From positions 1 to 53,624 of the forward strand of contig PHCH01000007.1 of assembly GCA_002840785.1 (NCBI GenBank): DNA of 53,624 nt, read 5' to 3'. The notes below the pieces were generated by a model that was not told the DNA's origin, searched no databases, and worked only from the letters and a program-made list of their open reading frames with translations. How positions within the stretch are numbered: the stretch's first letter is position 1; every line of letters begins with the position of its first letter. Made by a program: the position numbers and the translations under genes. The DNA comes from Betaproteobacteria bacterium HGW-Betaproteobacteria-4 (lineage in GTDB: Bacteria > Pseudomonadota > Gammaproteobacteria > Burkholderiales > Rhodocyclaceae). Below are positions 7,952 to 16,383 of this stretch, one piece after another.

Positions 7952-9046
7952 TTACGGTTGTACGGTTTGTTCCAGGTTGCCGGCGTTGGCGGTGACGGCG
8001 GGCCGCGGTCGGTCGACAAGGTGGTTGGCCAGTCCGGCGCCGGCCCACATGCCGATCAGCGAAAGCCAGGCGGTCAGGGCAAAGATGGCGGCGCCGGAAA
8101 CCCCGGCGCCAACGGCGCAGCCGCCGGCCAGCATGCCGCCGAAGCCCATGCAGATGGCGCCGGCGATATAGCGGCGCATGCTGTGGCCGTCCTTGAAACC
8201 TTCGAGTTTCAGTTCACGGCCGATCAGCGCGGCGATGAACGACCCGAGGACGACGCCGGGAACCAGCCCGATGTTGAAATTCCACGGCTGGCCCGGGGGC
8301 GACAGGACCAGCATGAGGATGTCGGCGGACGGGCCGGTGAAGCTCAGGCTTTGCACCGTGACGACCTCGAAGGACTGGGTGCTGAACTGGTAGGTGGCGA
8401 GCCAGGCGGCGGCTACCGTGAGGCCGACGCCGATGCCGCTCAGCCATTCAAGATGGCGCAAGCGGCTGCGCACCACGAAGGCCATGCCGGCGACCAGCCA
8501 GATCAGCCCGAAGACGAGACCGCCAAGGTGTCCGAAATGGAGGCTGACGAGCAGGTCGCGCTGGCCGCTGGAGATGGTCCACAGGCCGGATAGCCATTGG
8601 CGTAACGGAGAGAGGGCGCCGTTCAGCGAGGCCTGGGCGGTTACGGCAAAGATCAGCCCGGTGAGCAGGGCGCGCAGGTTGCCGTTGGCGGCGAGGACCA
8701 GCATCCGCGACGAGCAGCCGCGGGCCAGGATCATGCCGTAGCCGAACAACAGACCGCCGATCAGCGCGCCGGACATGCTGCCGCTGCTGGCCAGTTGCCT
8801 GGCTTGCGAGACGTCTAGCCAGCCGGCCAGGATGAAGGCCTGGGTGGCAATCAGGGCCGTCGAAAAAGCCAGGAGCCAGATCGCCAGCTTGGCCGTTCCG
8901 TGCCGGTTCCAGAACTCGACGACGGCCGAGCGCAGGCAAAAGCGGGAGCGTTGGGCAAAAAATCCGAAGCCGATGCCGATCAGCAGGCCGGTGATGCTGA
9001 GCGCCGTGGTGTCGCCGAAGGTTTCGATGAATTGGTTCAGTTCCAT
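7952..9046 (-). CDS. YeeE/YedE (TsuA-type) sulfur-compound transporter
   Basis: A 364-aa polytopic inner-membrane protein of the YeeE/YedE family, whose characterised member TsuA imports thiosulfate through conserved cysteines. Visible signatures are RSRFCLRSA after the first helix, ARGCSSRMLVLAANGNLRALL mid-protein and GGMLAGGCAVGAGVSG near the C-terminus. It is the last gene of an operon running against soxB, with 54 bp to the upstream thioredoxin gene, that gap holding a diverged motif copy. Thiosulfate or sulfite movement is the likely role given the sox context; substrate is inferred. Confidence 0.9.
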   Translation of the reverse strand: MELNQFIETFGDTTALSITGLLIGIGFGFFAQRSRFCLRSAVVEFWNRHGTAKLAIWLLAFSTALIATQAFILAGWLDVSQARQLASSGSMSGALIGGLLFGYGMILARGCSSRMLVLAANGNLRALLTGLIFAVTAQASLNGALSPLRQWLSGLWTISSGQRDLLVSLHFGHLGGLVFGLIWLVAGMAFVVRSRLRHLEWLSGIGVGLTVAAAWLATYQFSTQSFEVVTVQSLSFTGPSADILMLVLSPPGQPWNFNIGLVPGVVLGSFIAALIGRELKLEGFKDGHSMRRYIAGAICMGFGGMLAGGCAVGAGVSGAAIFALTAWLSLIGMWAGAGLANHLVDRPRPAVTANAGNLEQTVQP

Positions 9047-9063
9047 ACTTGAGGCTTGAAAAG

Positions 9064-9100
9064 TGCTGGTTTTATGGGTTTTGCCAGGGTCGACCGTAGG
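9064..9100 (+). repeat. Dispersed 40-bp motif, copy 3 (intergenic, diverged)
   Basis: T-tracts at 9070-9073 and 9079-9082 precede GGTCGACCGTAGG. The left arm is poorly conserved. It fills most of the gap between the thioredoxin and yeeE-like genes. Confidence 0.65.
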
Positions 9101-9622
9101 CTAGCGGGGTTTCAGGGCGGCCATCGATTGTTCGATCGCCGCCTCCAGGTAGCTTTGGTAAAAATCGGGCAGGCGGGCGCCGACGATGGGGGCGGCAAGG
9201 CGCTGGCCGTTCGGGCCGTAGAAGGCAACGACGGGGACCAGCTTGATTTTCTCGTCGGCGGCAAAGCCGGCATGGGTCGTCCGCTTGCCGTGGAAATCGG
9301 TGAGCGGCGCCGCGCTGTCCTGGTTGACCTGGACAATGGCCAATTTGTCGCGATAGGCGGGATTGTTGGCCAGCGGTTTGAGGTAGTCGCGCTTGACGGC
9401 TTCGCAGTAGTTGCAGTCGTGGCGGCTGTAGATCACGATCAGCGGCGCGCCGGCCTTGGCTGGTGGTGCCACTGACTCGCGCAGGTCGCTGGCCGCGGGC
9501 AGGTTGGTTGTGCCGGCGCGGGCCAGCGGTGTCGCCAGGAATGGTGCGGCAGAAAGGGCGAGGGCGAGAAAGATCGCCGGCCAGTTGCGGGGTTCAGTTT
9601 TCAAAATGGTAGTAACGCTCAT
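9101..9622 (-). CDS. Periplasmic thioredoxin-like protein (SoxW-like)
   Basis: A 173-aa thioredoxin-fold protein with a signal peptide (hydrophobic core, cleavage near LARAG) and redox motif CNYC (C70, C73) after YSRHD. A cis-Pro region LVPVVAFYG is present. In other sox clusters SoxW supplies reducing power to keep SoxYZ competent; position and export signal suggest the same here. Its start overlaps the end of the upstream cytochrome gene by 29 nt with no clear ribosome-binding site, so translation is probably coupled. Confidence 0.85.
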   Translation of the reverse strand: MSVTTILKTEPRNWPAIFLALALSAAPFLATPLARAGTTNLPAASDLRESVAPPAKAGAPLIVIYSRHDCNYCEAVKRDYLKPLANNPAYRDKLAIVQVNQDSAAPLTDFHGKRTTHAGFAADEKIKLVPVVAFYGPNGQRLAAPIVGARLPDFYQSYLEAAIEQSMAALKPR

Positions 9623-9905
9623 TCAGCCAGGCAGCAACGCTTCCTTCTTCCTCGGGGAACCAGCCGGCCCCGACGGTGGCGTTGCAGGAGGATACGCGCT
9701 GCAGCAGCTCCAGCTTGTTGGAGAGCATGCGCCCGTCGCGGGTGTACATTTTGCTGCCATCGCTGCCGTACATGCGCGCGTGGCAACCGGTGCAGGCCTT
9801 CTCATGAAGGGCCGGCGCAATACTCCGGTCCACATCGCCCCAGGGGGCTTCAGCACAGGCGGCCGTGCTGAGCAGGGCGAGGCTCGTCAGGGTGAGTCGA
9901 TGCAT
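9594..9905 (-). CDS. Small periplasmic cytochrome c
   Basis: A 103-aa monohaem cytochrome with signal peptide and CTGCH (C38, C41, H42). The C-terminal half has a pattern seen in small cytochromes near respiratory loci: an RDGRMLSNKLELL helix, a lone cysteine in SSCNATVG, WFPEEE and a tyrosine-rich end. ATG9905 is chosen because GGGAGA lies just upstream; a longer in-frame start overlaps the previous gene's spacer. It probably carries electrons for the neighbouring metallo-hydrolase or thioredoxin, which is inference from operon position. Confidence 0.82.
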   Translation of the reverse strand: MHRLTLTSLALLSTAACAEAPWGDVDRSIAPALHEKACTGCHARMYGSDGSKMYTRDGRMLSNKLELLQRVSSCNATVGAGWFPEEEGSVAAWLNERYYHFEN

Positions 9906-9931
9906 GATGTCTCCCGATGGTCGATCAGCAC

Positions 9932-10942
9932 TCAAAAGCCGGCCGCTTCTGCTTCAAGGTAGGCCAGGCTGACGTATTTGCCAATATTGGTGTCGAAGCC
10001 CTTGGTGTCGCGGGCCCGGCTCGCGACTCGTGGATCCTTGAGGACCTGGGCCTTGGCTTCCTCAAGCGCGGTGCCATTCTTGATGGCCTCTTCGCAGGGG
10101 CGGTAGATGCCCTCGAACAACTCGCGATTCCATTTCAGGACGTCGGCGCCGGGTTCGCCATGGCCGGGCAGCCAGATCGTGCAGCCGGTCTTTTCCAGGG
10201 CGTCGTAGGCTTTCAGGGTGCCGAGATAGGAGCCATCGTCCATGTTCGCGATGCGCCGATCCATGGCGACGTCGCCGATCAGCATGACCTTGTCTTCGAC
10301 GACCTCGACGCACAGGTCGAAGGGGGTGTGAACCGTGCCGAAATGATGCATGCGCAGGGTGACATCGCCAAACTTGAGTTCGGCGCCGTTTTCCAGGGGG
10401 CGATCCGGCGGAACGACACGGGTGCCCATCGTCGCCTGGTTGGTCCATTGCTCCATCAGGGTCCGCCACATGTTGCCCTGTATGCCCTGGATGGCCTTGA
10501 TGGTTCCCGGGTGCGAATAGCGCGGCAGCTTGTCGCCGTAGGCATCGACGTAGGCGTGGTTGCCCAGCCAGTGGTCGCCGTGATAGTGGGTGTTGATGAT
10601 CGCGATGACCGGTTTGTTGAAGGCCTTTTTGAGCTGCCGGATGGCCATTTCGCCGATTTGCACCGAGGCCCCGGAGTCGACCACGACGAGCCCCTTGGCG
10701 GTGTCGACAAAGGTGATGTTGCACATCATTCCCTGGTTTTCGGGGGTCGGAAAACCATCCGGGGAGAAGATCATCCAGACGTGACTGGAAATCTGGCGCA
10801 GGGGGTGATCCTTGACGGTCGGGCCGCGCACGAAATCGCTTATTTCCATTGTCGCGGCGCTGATTGATTGCCACGGGGCAAATTCGGCGGCGGTCAAGGC
10901 GCCGAAGGTGGCCGCGCTATGCAGAAACTGGCGTCGATTCAT
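9932..10942 (-). CDS. SoxH-like metallo-beta-lactamase-fold hydrolase
   Basis: A 336-aa exported protein with an RR-containing leader (NRRQFLHSAATFGAL) and a metallo-beta-lactamase domain: HYHGDHWLGN (H119, H121, D123, H124), a later metal histidine in GTVHTPFD, the bridging aspartate in LIGDVAMD and a C-terminal histidine in LPGHGEPG. This matches SoxH and the zinc hydrolases near quinoprotein systems. It is the first gene of the accessory operon, with AAGGAGA before ATG10942. Its substrate is unknown; glyoxalase-type thioester cleavage of a sulfur adduct is only a possibility. Confidence 0.85.
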   Translation of the reverse strand: MNRRQFLHSAATFGALTAAEFAPWQSISAATMEISDFVRGPTVKDHPLRQISSHVWMIFSPDGFPTPENQGMMCNITFVDTAKGLVVVDSGASVQIGEMAIRQLKKAFNKPVIAIINTHYHGDHWLGNHAYVDAYGDKLPRYSHPGTIKAIQGIQGNMWRTLMEQWTNQATMGTRVVPPDRPLENGAELKFGDVTLRMHHFGTVHTPFDLCVEVVEDKVMLIGDVAMDRRIANMDDGSYLGTLKAYDALEKTGCTIWLPGHGEPGADVLKWNRELFEGIYRPCEEAIKNGTALEEAKAQVLKDPRVASRARDTKGFDTNIGKYVSLAYLEAEAAGF

Positions 10943-11000
10943 CGTGTCTCCTTTTTATGAGGGATCTGACATGCTCCCGGTTGGCACTTGTTCGCCTCGA

Positions 11001-11029
11001 TTGAAAGCTCAGCGTAAGCGAATTAGTAT
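11001..11029 (+). promoter_or_regulatory. Putative promoter for cytochrome c4
   Basis: TTGAAA at 11001-11006 and TAGTAT at 11024-11029 are spaced by 17 bp, about 40 bp before GTG11070. The -10 overlaps an AT-rich inverted repeat ATTA…TAAT (11022-11034) that partly resembles the operator before the arsR-like gene. The region lies between divergent genes and may serve both directions. Confidence 0.4.
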
Positions 11030-11069
11030 TTAATAATGTACCTGTGTTTCGTGTGAAAAGGGGAGTGCC

Positions 11070-11687
11070 GTGAGCGTCAAGCAAACTTATCTGATAGTGG
11101 CCGGTCTGGTGTCGCTGCTCGTGTCCGGCCATGGCCTGGCGGCGGAGCCCGCCGACCTGGCGCGGGCCGAAGAAATCGTCGGCGGGCGCTGCTTTCTTTG
11201 CCATGGCATGGAGGGCGAATCGGCCAGCCCGATCTTCCCGCGTCTGGCCGGGCAACACTCGGAATACATCGCCAAGCAGCTCAGCGAATTCAAGTCCGGC
11301 AAGCGCAAGAGCGACACTATGAAGCCGCAGGCCGAGGATCTGACACCGGATGAAATGAAGGCGCTCGGTGCCTTCTTCGAAGCCAAGACGCCGGCATCGC
11401 GCCCGGCCCGGGATCCGGAACTGCTCGCCGTCGGCAAATTCATCTTCAGCCGGGGCAACCCGTTCTCAGGCGTGCCGGCCTGCGCTACCTGCCACGGCCC
11501 CCGAGGGCTGGGAACGCCGCAACTGCCCCGCCTGGCCGGTCAGCATCCACGCTATACGGAAGATCAGCTGAAACAGTTCAACAGCCGCGAACGGAACAAT
11601 GACAACGCCGTCATGCATACCGTTGCGTCGAAGCTGACCGATTTTGAGCGAAATGCGGTGGCGGAGTACGTTGCCACGCTCGATTGA
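11070..11687 (+). CDS. Diheme cytochrome c4
   Basis: A 205-aa periplasmic protein made of two similar class I cytochrome domains, with haem sites CFLCH (C41, C44, H45) and CATCH (C138, C141, H142), each followed by an RLAGQH segment. This tandem layout and length are diagnostic of cytochrome c4, a carrier to terminal oxidases. GTG11070 follows GGGGA and starts a clean signal peptide ending GLAAEP. As the last gene of the sox region it could take electrons from SoxAX/SoxCD to the oxidase. A strong terminator follows. Confidence 0.93.
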   Translation: MSVKQTYLIVAGLVSLLVSGHGLAAEPADLARAEEIVGGRCFLCHGMEGESASPIFPRLAGQHSEYIAKQLSEFKSGKRKSDTMKPQAEDLTPDEMKALGAFFEAKTPASRPARDPELLAVGKFIFSRGNPFSGVPACATCHGPRGLGTPQLPRLAGQHPRYTEDQLKQFNSRERNNDNAVMHTVASKLTDFERNAVAEYVATLD

Positions 11688-11707
11688 GGTAGTCCTGCCC
11701 GTGCTGC

Positions 11708-11737
11708 AACGGCCGCGAAAGCGGCCGTTTTGTTTTT
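11708..11737 (+). terminator. Rho-independent terminator after cytochrome c4
   Basis: Perfect 9-bp stem AACGGCCGC / GCGGCCGTT with GAAA loop, then TTGTTTTT. On the opposite strand there is no T-tract, so it works mainly for the + strand. Confidence 0.9.
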
Positions 11738-12099
11738 CAGGCCCGGAAAACGAAGTAGACGGCGCCGAGTATGCACAGCGCCGCCCACAGGTAATCGAGC
11801 TTGAGCGGCTGGTGCATGTAGAAGACGACGAAGGGCACGAAGACGACCAGGGTGATGACTTCCTGCAGGATCTTGAGCTGGCCGAGGCTGAGCTCGGTGT
11901 TGCCGATGCGGTTGGCCGGCACCTGCAGCAGGTATTCGAACAAGGCGATGCCCCACGAAAGCAGGGCGGCGATCCACCACGGCTTGTCGTTGAGATGCTT
12001 GAGATGCGAGTACCAGGCGAACGTCATGAAGACGTTGGACAGGGCCAGCAGCGTCACCGTCTGCCAGAGCACGGGGATGTGCAGGCCGAGAACGTTCAC
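11737..12099 (-). CDS. DUF486-family small membrane protein
   Basis: A 120-aa protein with four hydrophobic helices, FMTFAWYSHLKH after helix 1 and an EYLLQVPANRIG segment, matching the DUF486 family, which is related to small multidrug-resistance/EamA-type proteins. Its function is not established. Its start overlaps the folK stop by 4 nt, so the two are co-translated. Confidence 0.85.
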   Translation of the reverse strand: MNVLGLHIPVLWQTVTLLALSNVFMTFAWYSHLKHLNDKPWWIAALLSWGIALFEYLLQVPANRIGNTELSLGQLKILQEVITLVVFVPFVVFYMHQPLKLDYLWAALCILGAVYFVFRA

Positions 12100-12644
12100 A
12101 ATTTGACGATGCCCTGGTTGGCGACGGCCGGCAGCCAGGCCGCAACGGCGCCGCGGCCGGGAATGACCAGTTGTGGCGCGATTTCGGCCAGCGGCTGGAG
12201 GACGAAGGCGCGCAGGTGCAGGCGCGGGTGGGGCAGGGTCAGGTGTGGCAGGTCGATGCGCTGGTCGTCGTAGAGCAGCAGGTCGAGGTCCAGCGTGCGC
12301 GGGCCGTTCTTGTCGGCGCGGATGCGGCCGAAGCGCTGCTCGATGTCGAACAGCGCGTCGAGCAGCGCTTCCGGTGCCAGCGTGGTTTGCAGCTCGGCTA
12401 CCGCGTTGATGAAATCGGGCTGGTCGGTAAGGCCGACAGGGGCCGTCCGGTAGAGCGAGGAACTACGGCTGACGCGGCTTTCCGGCAGATTGGCCAGGGC
12501 GCCGAAGGCGGCGCGCACGGTAGCCGCCGGGTCGCCGAGATTGGCGCCGAGCGCGACGTAGGCGGTGGCTTCTTGTCGCCGGCTTGTTCCGGCTGCAGCA
12601 TTTCGGCGCGCTCTTCGCCCTCGACCTTCTGGAAGCGGGTCCAC
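12096..12644 (-). CDS. folK: FolK, 6-hydroxymethyl-7,8-dihydropterin pyrophosphokinase; start disrupted
   Basis: Folate pathway enzyme transferring pyrophosphate from ATP to hydroxymethyl-dihydropterin. The core is complete: AYVALGANLGDP, SSLYRTAPVG, QPDFINAV and the catalytic segment GPRTLDLDLLLYDDQ, then LPHPRLHLRAFVLQPL. The natural N-terminus should begin a few residues before AYVALGAN, but there is no in-frame start codon there; the first is ATG12644, deep inside pcnB and out of its frame. The pcnB frame also runs on into folK. A small deletion across the pcnB/folK junction near 12565-12580 would explain both. Confidence 0.9.
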   Translation of the reverse strand: MDPLPEGRGRRARRNAAAGTSRRQEATAYVALGANLGDPAATVRAAFGALANLPESRVSRSSSLYRTAPVGLTDQPDFINAVAELQTTLAPEALLDALFDIEQRFGRIRADKNGPRTLDLDLLLYDDQRIDLPHLTLPHPRLHLRAFVLQPLAEIAPQLVIPGRGAVAAWLPAVANQGIVKL

Positions 12645-13852
12645 CAGTCGGCCAGTTCCATGTCGATTTCGCCCGATTCGGCGCGCAGCAGAAGGAAGTC
12701 GTAGCCGGCCCGGAAGCGCGGCTGTTCGAGCAGGGCGTAGGGGCGCTTGCCGGCACGCGCTTCGAAGCGCGGCTGGAGGGCCCAGATGTCCTTGATGTCG
12801 CCGGCGATGCGGCGCGTGATGGCGAGCTTTTCGCCCTGCACGTCGATGACCGTGTCCATGGCCTGATAGAGCGCCGGAATCTTCGATTCGCCCTTGGCCT
12901 TGAGCTTTTCCCAGTGAGCCAGCACTTCGTGCCAGAGCAGGGTGGCGAACAGGAAACCGGGCGAGACGCCTTTTTCCTGACGGATGCGGTCGTCGGTGTT
13001 CTTGAGCGAGAGCATGACGAATTTCTCGCCCATCGGCTGTTCGAGAATGACGTCAAGCAGCGGCAGCAGGCCGTGGTGCAGGCCTTCGTTGCGCAGCTGG
13101 GTGATGCATTTGACCGAATGCCCGGAGGTCAGCAACTTGAGCATTTCGTCGAAAAGGCGGGCGGCCGGCACGTTTTCGAGCAGGCTGGCCATTTCGCGGA
13201 TCGGCTTCTTGGCTTCCGGATCGATCATCAGGCCGAGCTTGGCGGCGAGGCGGACGGCGCGCAGCATGCGCACCGGGTCTTCGCGGTAGCGGGCGCGCGG
13301 CTCGCCGATCATGCGCAGGGTTTTTTGCTTGAGGTCGCCGACGCCGTGGTGGTAATCGATGACGGCTTCGGTGGCCGGGTCGTAATACAGTGCGTTGGCC
13401 GTGAAGTCGCGGCGGGCGGCATCGTCGGCATGGCTGCCGAAAACGTTGTCGTGGAGGACGCGGCCGTGTTCGTCGGTCTTCGTCTTTTCGTCGAGCATGC
13501 CACGGAAGGTGGTCACTTCCAGCGTTTCCTGGCCCATCATGACGTGCACGATCTGGAAGCGGCGGCCGATGATGCGCGAGCGGCGGAAGGCGCGGCGGAC
13601 TTCTTCCGGCGTGGCGTCGGTGGCGATGTCGAAATCCTTGGGGTCGGCGCCGATCAGCAGATCGCGCACGGCGCCGCCGACGACGTAGGCCTTGAAGCCG
13701 TGGCCCTGCAGGGTTTCGCAAACGCGCCGGCTGCCGGAGCTGAGGCGGTCGCGGGTGATGCCGTGGCTGGAGACGGGGATGACGGCCGGCTCGTGGCGGC
13801 TGGCTTTGGGTTTCTTGCCGCTGAAGACGCGGGAGATGAGTTTGCGGATCAC
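12398..13852 (-). CDS. pcnB: PcnB, poly(A) polymerase I; C-terminus runs into folK
   Basis: Class II nucleotidyltransferase that adds poly(A) tails to RNA and promotes decay. The head domain has GGAVRDLLIGADPKDFDIATD with the catalytic aspartates, followed by RRSRIIGRRFQIVHV, FTANALYYDP and the RNA-binding RYREDPVRMLRAVRLAAKLG. A basic C-terminal tail would normally follow EMLQPEQAGDKK, but instead the frame continues through out-of-frame folK sequence to a stop at 12398. True protein probably ends near 12580. The start is GTG13852 after a basic leader; no strong ribosome-binding site is seen. Confidence 0.9.
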   Translation of the reverse strand: MIRKLISRVFSGKKPKASRHEPAVIPVSSHGITRDRLSSGSRRVCETLQGHGFKAYVVGGAVRDLLIGADPKDFDIATDATPEEVRRAFRRSRIIGRRFQIVHVMMGQETLEVTTFRGMLDEKTKTDEHGRVLHDNVFGSHADDAARRDFTANALYYDPATEAVIDYHHGVGDLKQKTLRMIGEPRARYREDPVRMLRAVRLAAKLGLMIDPEAKKPIREMASLLENVPAARLFDEMLKLLTSGHSVKCITQLRNEGLHHGLLPLLDVILEQPMGEKFVMLSLKNTDDRIRQEKGVSPGFLFATLLWHEVLAHWEKLKAKGESKIPALYQAMDTVIDVQGEKLAITRRIAGDIKDIWALQPRFEARAGKRPYALLEQPRFRAGYDFLLLRAESGEIDMELADWWTRFQKVEGEERAEMLQPEQAGDKKPPPTSRSAPISATRRLPCAPPSAPWPICRKAASAVVPRSTGRPLSALPTSPISSTR

Positions 13853-13900
13853 GAATTACCGTTCAATGAGCGTTCTGGACGCTGCGGGAAAAGGCGGATT

Positions 13901-14584
13901 CTACCGCAAAGTGATGATTTTCCAGCCCATTTCACTGGCATGCGCGTGCAGCTTTTCGTCCGGATCGACGGCCACCGGCGTCTTGACCTTGGTCATCAGC
14001 GGCAGGTCGTTGTGCGAGTCGCTGTAGAAATAACTGTCGGCGAAGCTGCCCCACCACAGGCCGAGCGATTCGAGCCAGGCTTCGACGCGGGCGATCTTGC
14101 CTTCGCGGAAAGACGGCGTGCCGCTCGGCGACCCTGAAAATCGGCCATTTTCCGGGTTGACCGTGGGAATCGTGCCGATCAGGTGGGGAATGCCGAATTC
14201 GCGGCCTATGGCGCCGGTGACGAAGCTGTTGGTGGCGGTGACGATGGCGCACAGGTCGCCGGCGTCGAGGTGCTGGTTGACCAGCGCCCGGGCCGGGGCG
14301 CCGATGATGGGCAGGATGTGGCGGGCCATGTATTCAATGTGCCAGGCGTCGAGTTCTTCCCGCGCATGGCGGGTCAGCGGGGCGAGCTGGAAGTTGAGGA
14401 ACTCGTAAATGTCGAGCGTGCCAGCCTTGTATTGCTCGTAGAACTGGATGTTCCTGGCTTCCTGCAACTCGCGGTCGACGACGCCCTTGCCGATCAGGAA
14501 TTGCGCCCACTCAAAGTCGGAGTCGCCGGTGAGCAGGGTGTTGTCGAGGTCGAAGAGGGCAAGGTTCATGGGGTGGTGGTTCAT
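13901..14584 (-). CDS. HAD-superfamily IB hydrolase (SerB-like)
   Basis: A 227-aa phosphatase of the HAD-IB family. Motif I is FDLDNTLL (D12, D14), motif II VTATN, motif III lysine in FREGKI, and motif IV SDSHNDLPLM. The family includes phosphoserine phosphatase-like enzymes, but specificity is not readable. The stretch TVNPENGR, where homologues have a short loop, is encoded by motif copy 4. A second Met at codon 6 is an equally good start. It lies 48 nt before pcnB on the same strand. Confidence 0.88.
   Translation of the reverse strand: MNHHPMNLALFDLDNTLLTGDSDFEWAQFLIGKGVVDRELQEARNIQFYEQYKAGTLDIYEFLNFQLAPLTRHAREELDAWHIEYMARHILPIIGAPARALVNQHLDAGDLCAIVTATNSFVTGAIGREFGIPHLIGTIPTVNPENGRFSGSPSGTPSFREGKIARVEAWLESLGLWWGSFADSYFYSDSHNDLPLMTKVKTPVAVDPDEKLHAHASEMGWKIITLR
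14135..14170 (+). repeat. Dispersed 40-bp motif, copy 4 (inside HAD gene)
   Basis: GAAAATCGGCCATTTTCC, then GGGTTGACCGTGGGAAT. The right end is the GTGGGAAT variant shared with copies 10 and 18. It is antisense to the gene. Confidence 0.8.
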
Positions 14585-14690
14585 CCGGGAGTGGTGGCTA
14601 CGGCGAAAGATGCGCCATTATATCGACATGGGCCTTGGGGCGGCTCTTGCCTCGGGATCGGGTGTCACGATGTTGGCTACGGAGATTTCC

Positions 14691-15638
14691 ATGCAATTTA
14701 TTCTCGGCGTGATTCTGCTGTGCTCATCCCTGCACGGCGTGGCGGGCGAGGCGCTGACCGATGGCGTCCGGCTGGCGCCCGGCGATTACGAGCGCCATGT
14801 GACCCATCAGGGCCTGAACCGACGCTATCTGGTTCATGTGCCGCGCCGGGATGATCCGCTCAAACCGGCCCCCTTGGTGTTGGCCTTTCACGGCGGTGGC
14901 GGACACGCCGAATTCGTGGCCGACGAGGCGCGTTACGGTTTGATCGGCAAGGCGGACAAGGAGGGCTTTGTCGTGGTCTTTCCCAATGGCTACAGCCGCC
15001 TGCCGGGCGGCCGCTTCGCCACGTGGAATGCCGGTGGCTGTTGCGGCGCTGCCCGCGATGGAAATGTCGACGACGTCGGCTTTGCGCGCGCCGTCGTTGC
15101 GGCCGTCCGCGCGCAGTTGCCGATCGATCCGGAGCGCATCTTTGCGACGGGGATGTCGAACGGCGGCATGATGAGTCATCGCCTGGCTTGCGAAGCCGGC
15201 GATCTGTTTCGTGCCGTCGCCTCCGTGGCGGGGACCGATGCGACGACAAGTTGCTCGCCTTCCCGTGCGGTTTCCGTTCTTCATATTCATGCCCGCGACG
15301 ACACCCATGTCCTGTTCAACGGAGGGGCGGGCGAGGGGGCGTTTCGGGATGCGAGCAAGATCATGGATTTCGTTTCGGTGCCGGAAACGATGGCGCGCTG
15401 GGCGCGGCGCAATCGTTGCGGTGCCGCGCCGACTGCCGTCCGGGCCTGGCCCGAGGCGCACTGCGAAACCTATTCCGGTTGCGCCGACGGGGTGGCGTTG
15501 CAGCTCTGCGTGACGGACGACGGCGGTCATAGCTGGCCCGGGGCGCAGCGGGTGCGCCGGGGGAAATCGCCTGCGTCAACGGCGCTCGATGCAAACGATA
15601 CTATCTGGGCGTTTTTCAGGGATGCGGCCAGTCGCTGA
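14691..15638 (+). CDS. Secreted PHB-depolymerase/feruloyl-esterase-like hydrolase
   Basis: A 315-aa alpha/beta hydrolase of the LpqC/CE1-like group. It has a signal peptide (ends VAGEA), oxyanion segment AFHGGGGHAE, a cysteine-rich WNAGGCCGAAR insert, nucleophile GMSNGGM (S156), a later aspartate in HIHARDD and a catalytic histidine in DDGGHSWPG. ATG14691 is preceded by GGAG and opens the signal sequence; longer in-frame starts run into the divergent HAD gene. It probably hydrolyses an extracellular ester polymer or oligomer; the substrate cannot be fixed from sequence. Confidence 0.85.
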   Translation: MQFILGVILLCSSLHGVAGEALTDGVRLAPGDYERHVTHQGLNRRYLVHVPRRDDPLKPAPLVLAFHGGGGHAEFVADEARYGLIGKADKEGFVVVFPNGYSRLPGGRFATWNAGGCCGAARDGNVDDVGFARAVVAAVRAQLPIDPERIFATGMSNGGMMSHRLACEAGDLFRAVASVAGTDATTSCSPSRAVSVLHIHARDDTHVLFNGGAGEGAFRDASKIMDFVSVPETMARWARRNRCGAAPTAVRAWPEAHCETYSGCADGVALQLCVTDDGGHSWPGAQRVRRGKSPASTALDANDTIWAFFRDAASR

Positions 15639-15658
15639 TTGGCCAGCCTTTCCTTGCC

Positions 15659-16303
15659 TTAGGAGGCGCGCAGGATGTCGCGTAGCAGCGGCAGGGTGAC
15701 GGCGCGCTTTTGTTCGAGGGTGTACTGGTCGAGCGCGACGATGATGGCCGACAGTGTACGCATGTCGCGCGGGGCGTGGCGGAGCAGGTAGTCGATAGCT
15801 TCCGGTGACAGCTTGAGGGCGCGCTCTTTGGCCTGGGTGGCCAGGGCTTCGGCCTTTTCGGCATCGGACAGCGGCTGCAGGCGGCAGATCAGGCCGGAGC
15901 CGAGGCGGGTGCGCAGGTCTTCGCGCAGCGTGAGGTGGGCCGGCGGCTGGGCGGCTGCGGTCAACAGCATGCCGGAAGCCATTTTCAGGCGGTTGAAATG
16001 GTTGAAGAGGGCGATCTGGCCAGCATCGTCGAGGTATTCAACGTGATCGACGGCCAGTTGCTCCGTCGTCGGCGCGCTTTTTAGGGCCGGGTCGAGGCCT
16101 GCATCGATGTAGGCAAAACCGCTGGCCTGGAGCAAATGCGAGCATCCGGAGCCGGCTTCGCCCCACAGGCAGAACGAGGTGTCGGTGCGTGTTCCGGCCA
16201 GCCATTCGGTGAACAGGGCCAGGGTTTCGACGTTGCCGCCGGCGACGAAGTTATCCAGCGTCGGCGAACTTTCGGGCAGCAAATCGAGAATCAGCTGGCG
16301 CAT
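15659..16303 (-). CDS. hda: Hda, DnaA-homologous regulator of replication initiation
   Basis: A 214-aa AAA+ protein related to DnaA domain III, mediating inactivation of ATP-DnaA with the sliding clamp. The N-terminus MRQLILDLLPE carries a QL-containing clamp-binding-like motif; the P-loop is WGEAGSGCSHLL, Walker B-like VDHVEYLDDAG, then the RTRLGSGLICRLQPLSD sensor region and a DnaA-like lid. ATG16303 is chosen because this N-terminus matches the family; a 56-residue in-frame extension upstream looks noncoding. Confidence 0.9.
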   Translation of the reverse strand: MRQLILDLLPESSPTLDNFVAGGNVETLALFTEWLAGTRTDTSFCLWGEAGSGCSHLLQASGFAYIDAGLDPALKSAPTTEQLAVDHVEYLDDAGQIALFNHFNRLKMASGMLLTAAAQPPAHLTLREDLRTRLGSGLICRLQPLSDAEKAEALATQAKERALKLSPEAIDYLLRHAPRDMRTLSAIIVALDQYTLEQKRAVTLPLLRDILRAS

Positions 16304-16383
16304 CGGGATGGCGAATGGGAATGGGGGCGAAATTCTAGCATTGCTCCCGACCGCGGCGCCGATTTCAGCCGGCGCTGCGTTGT

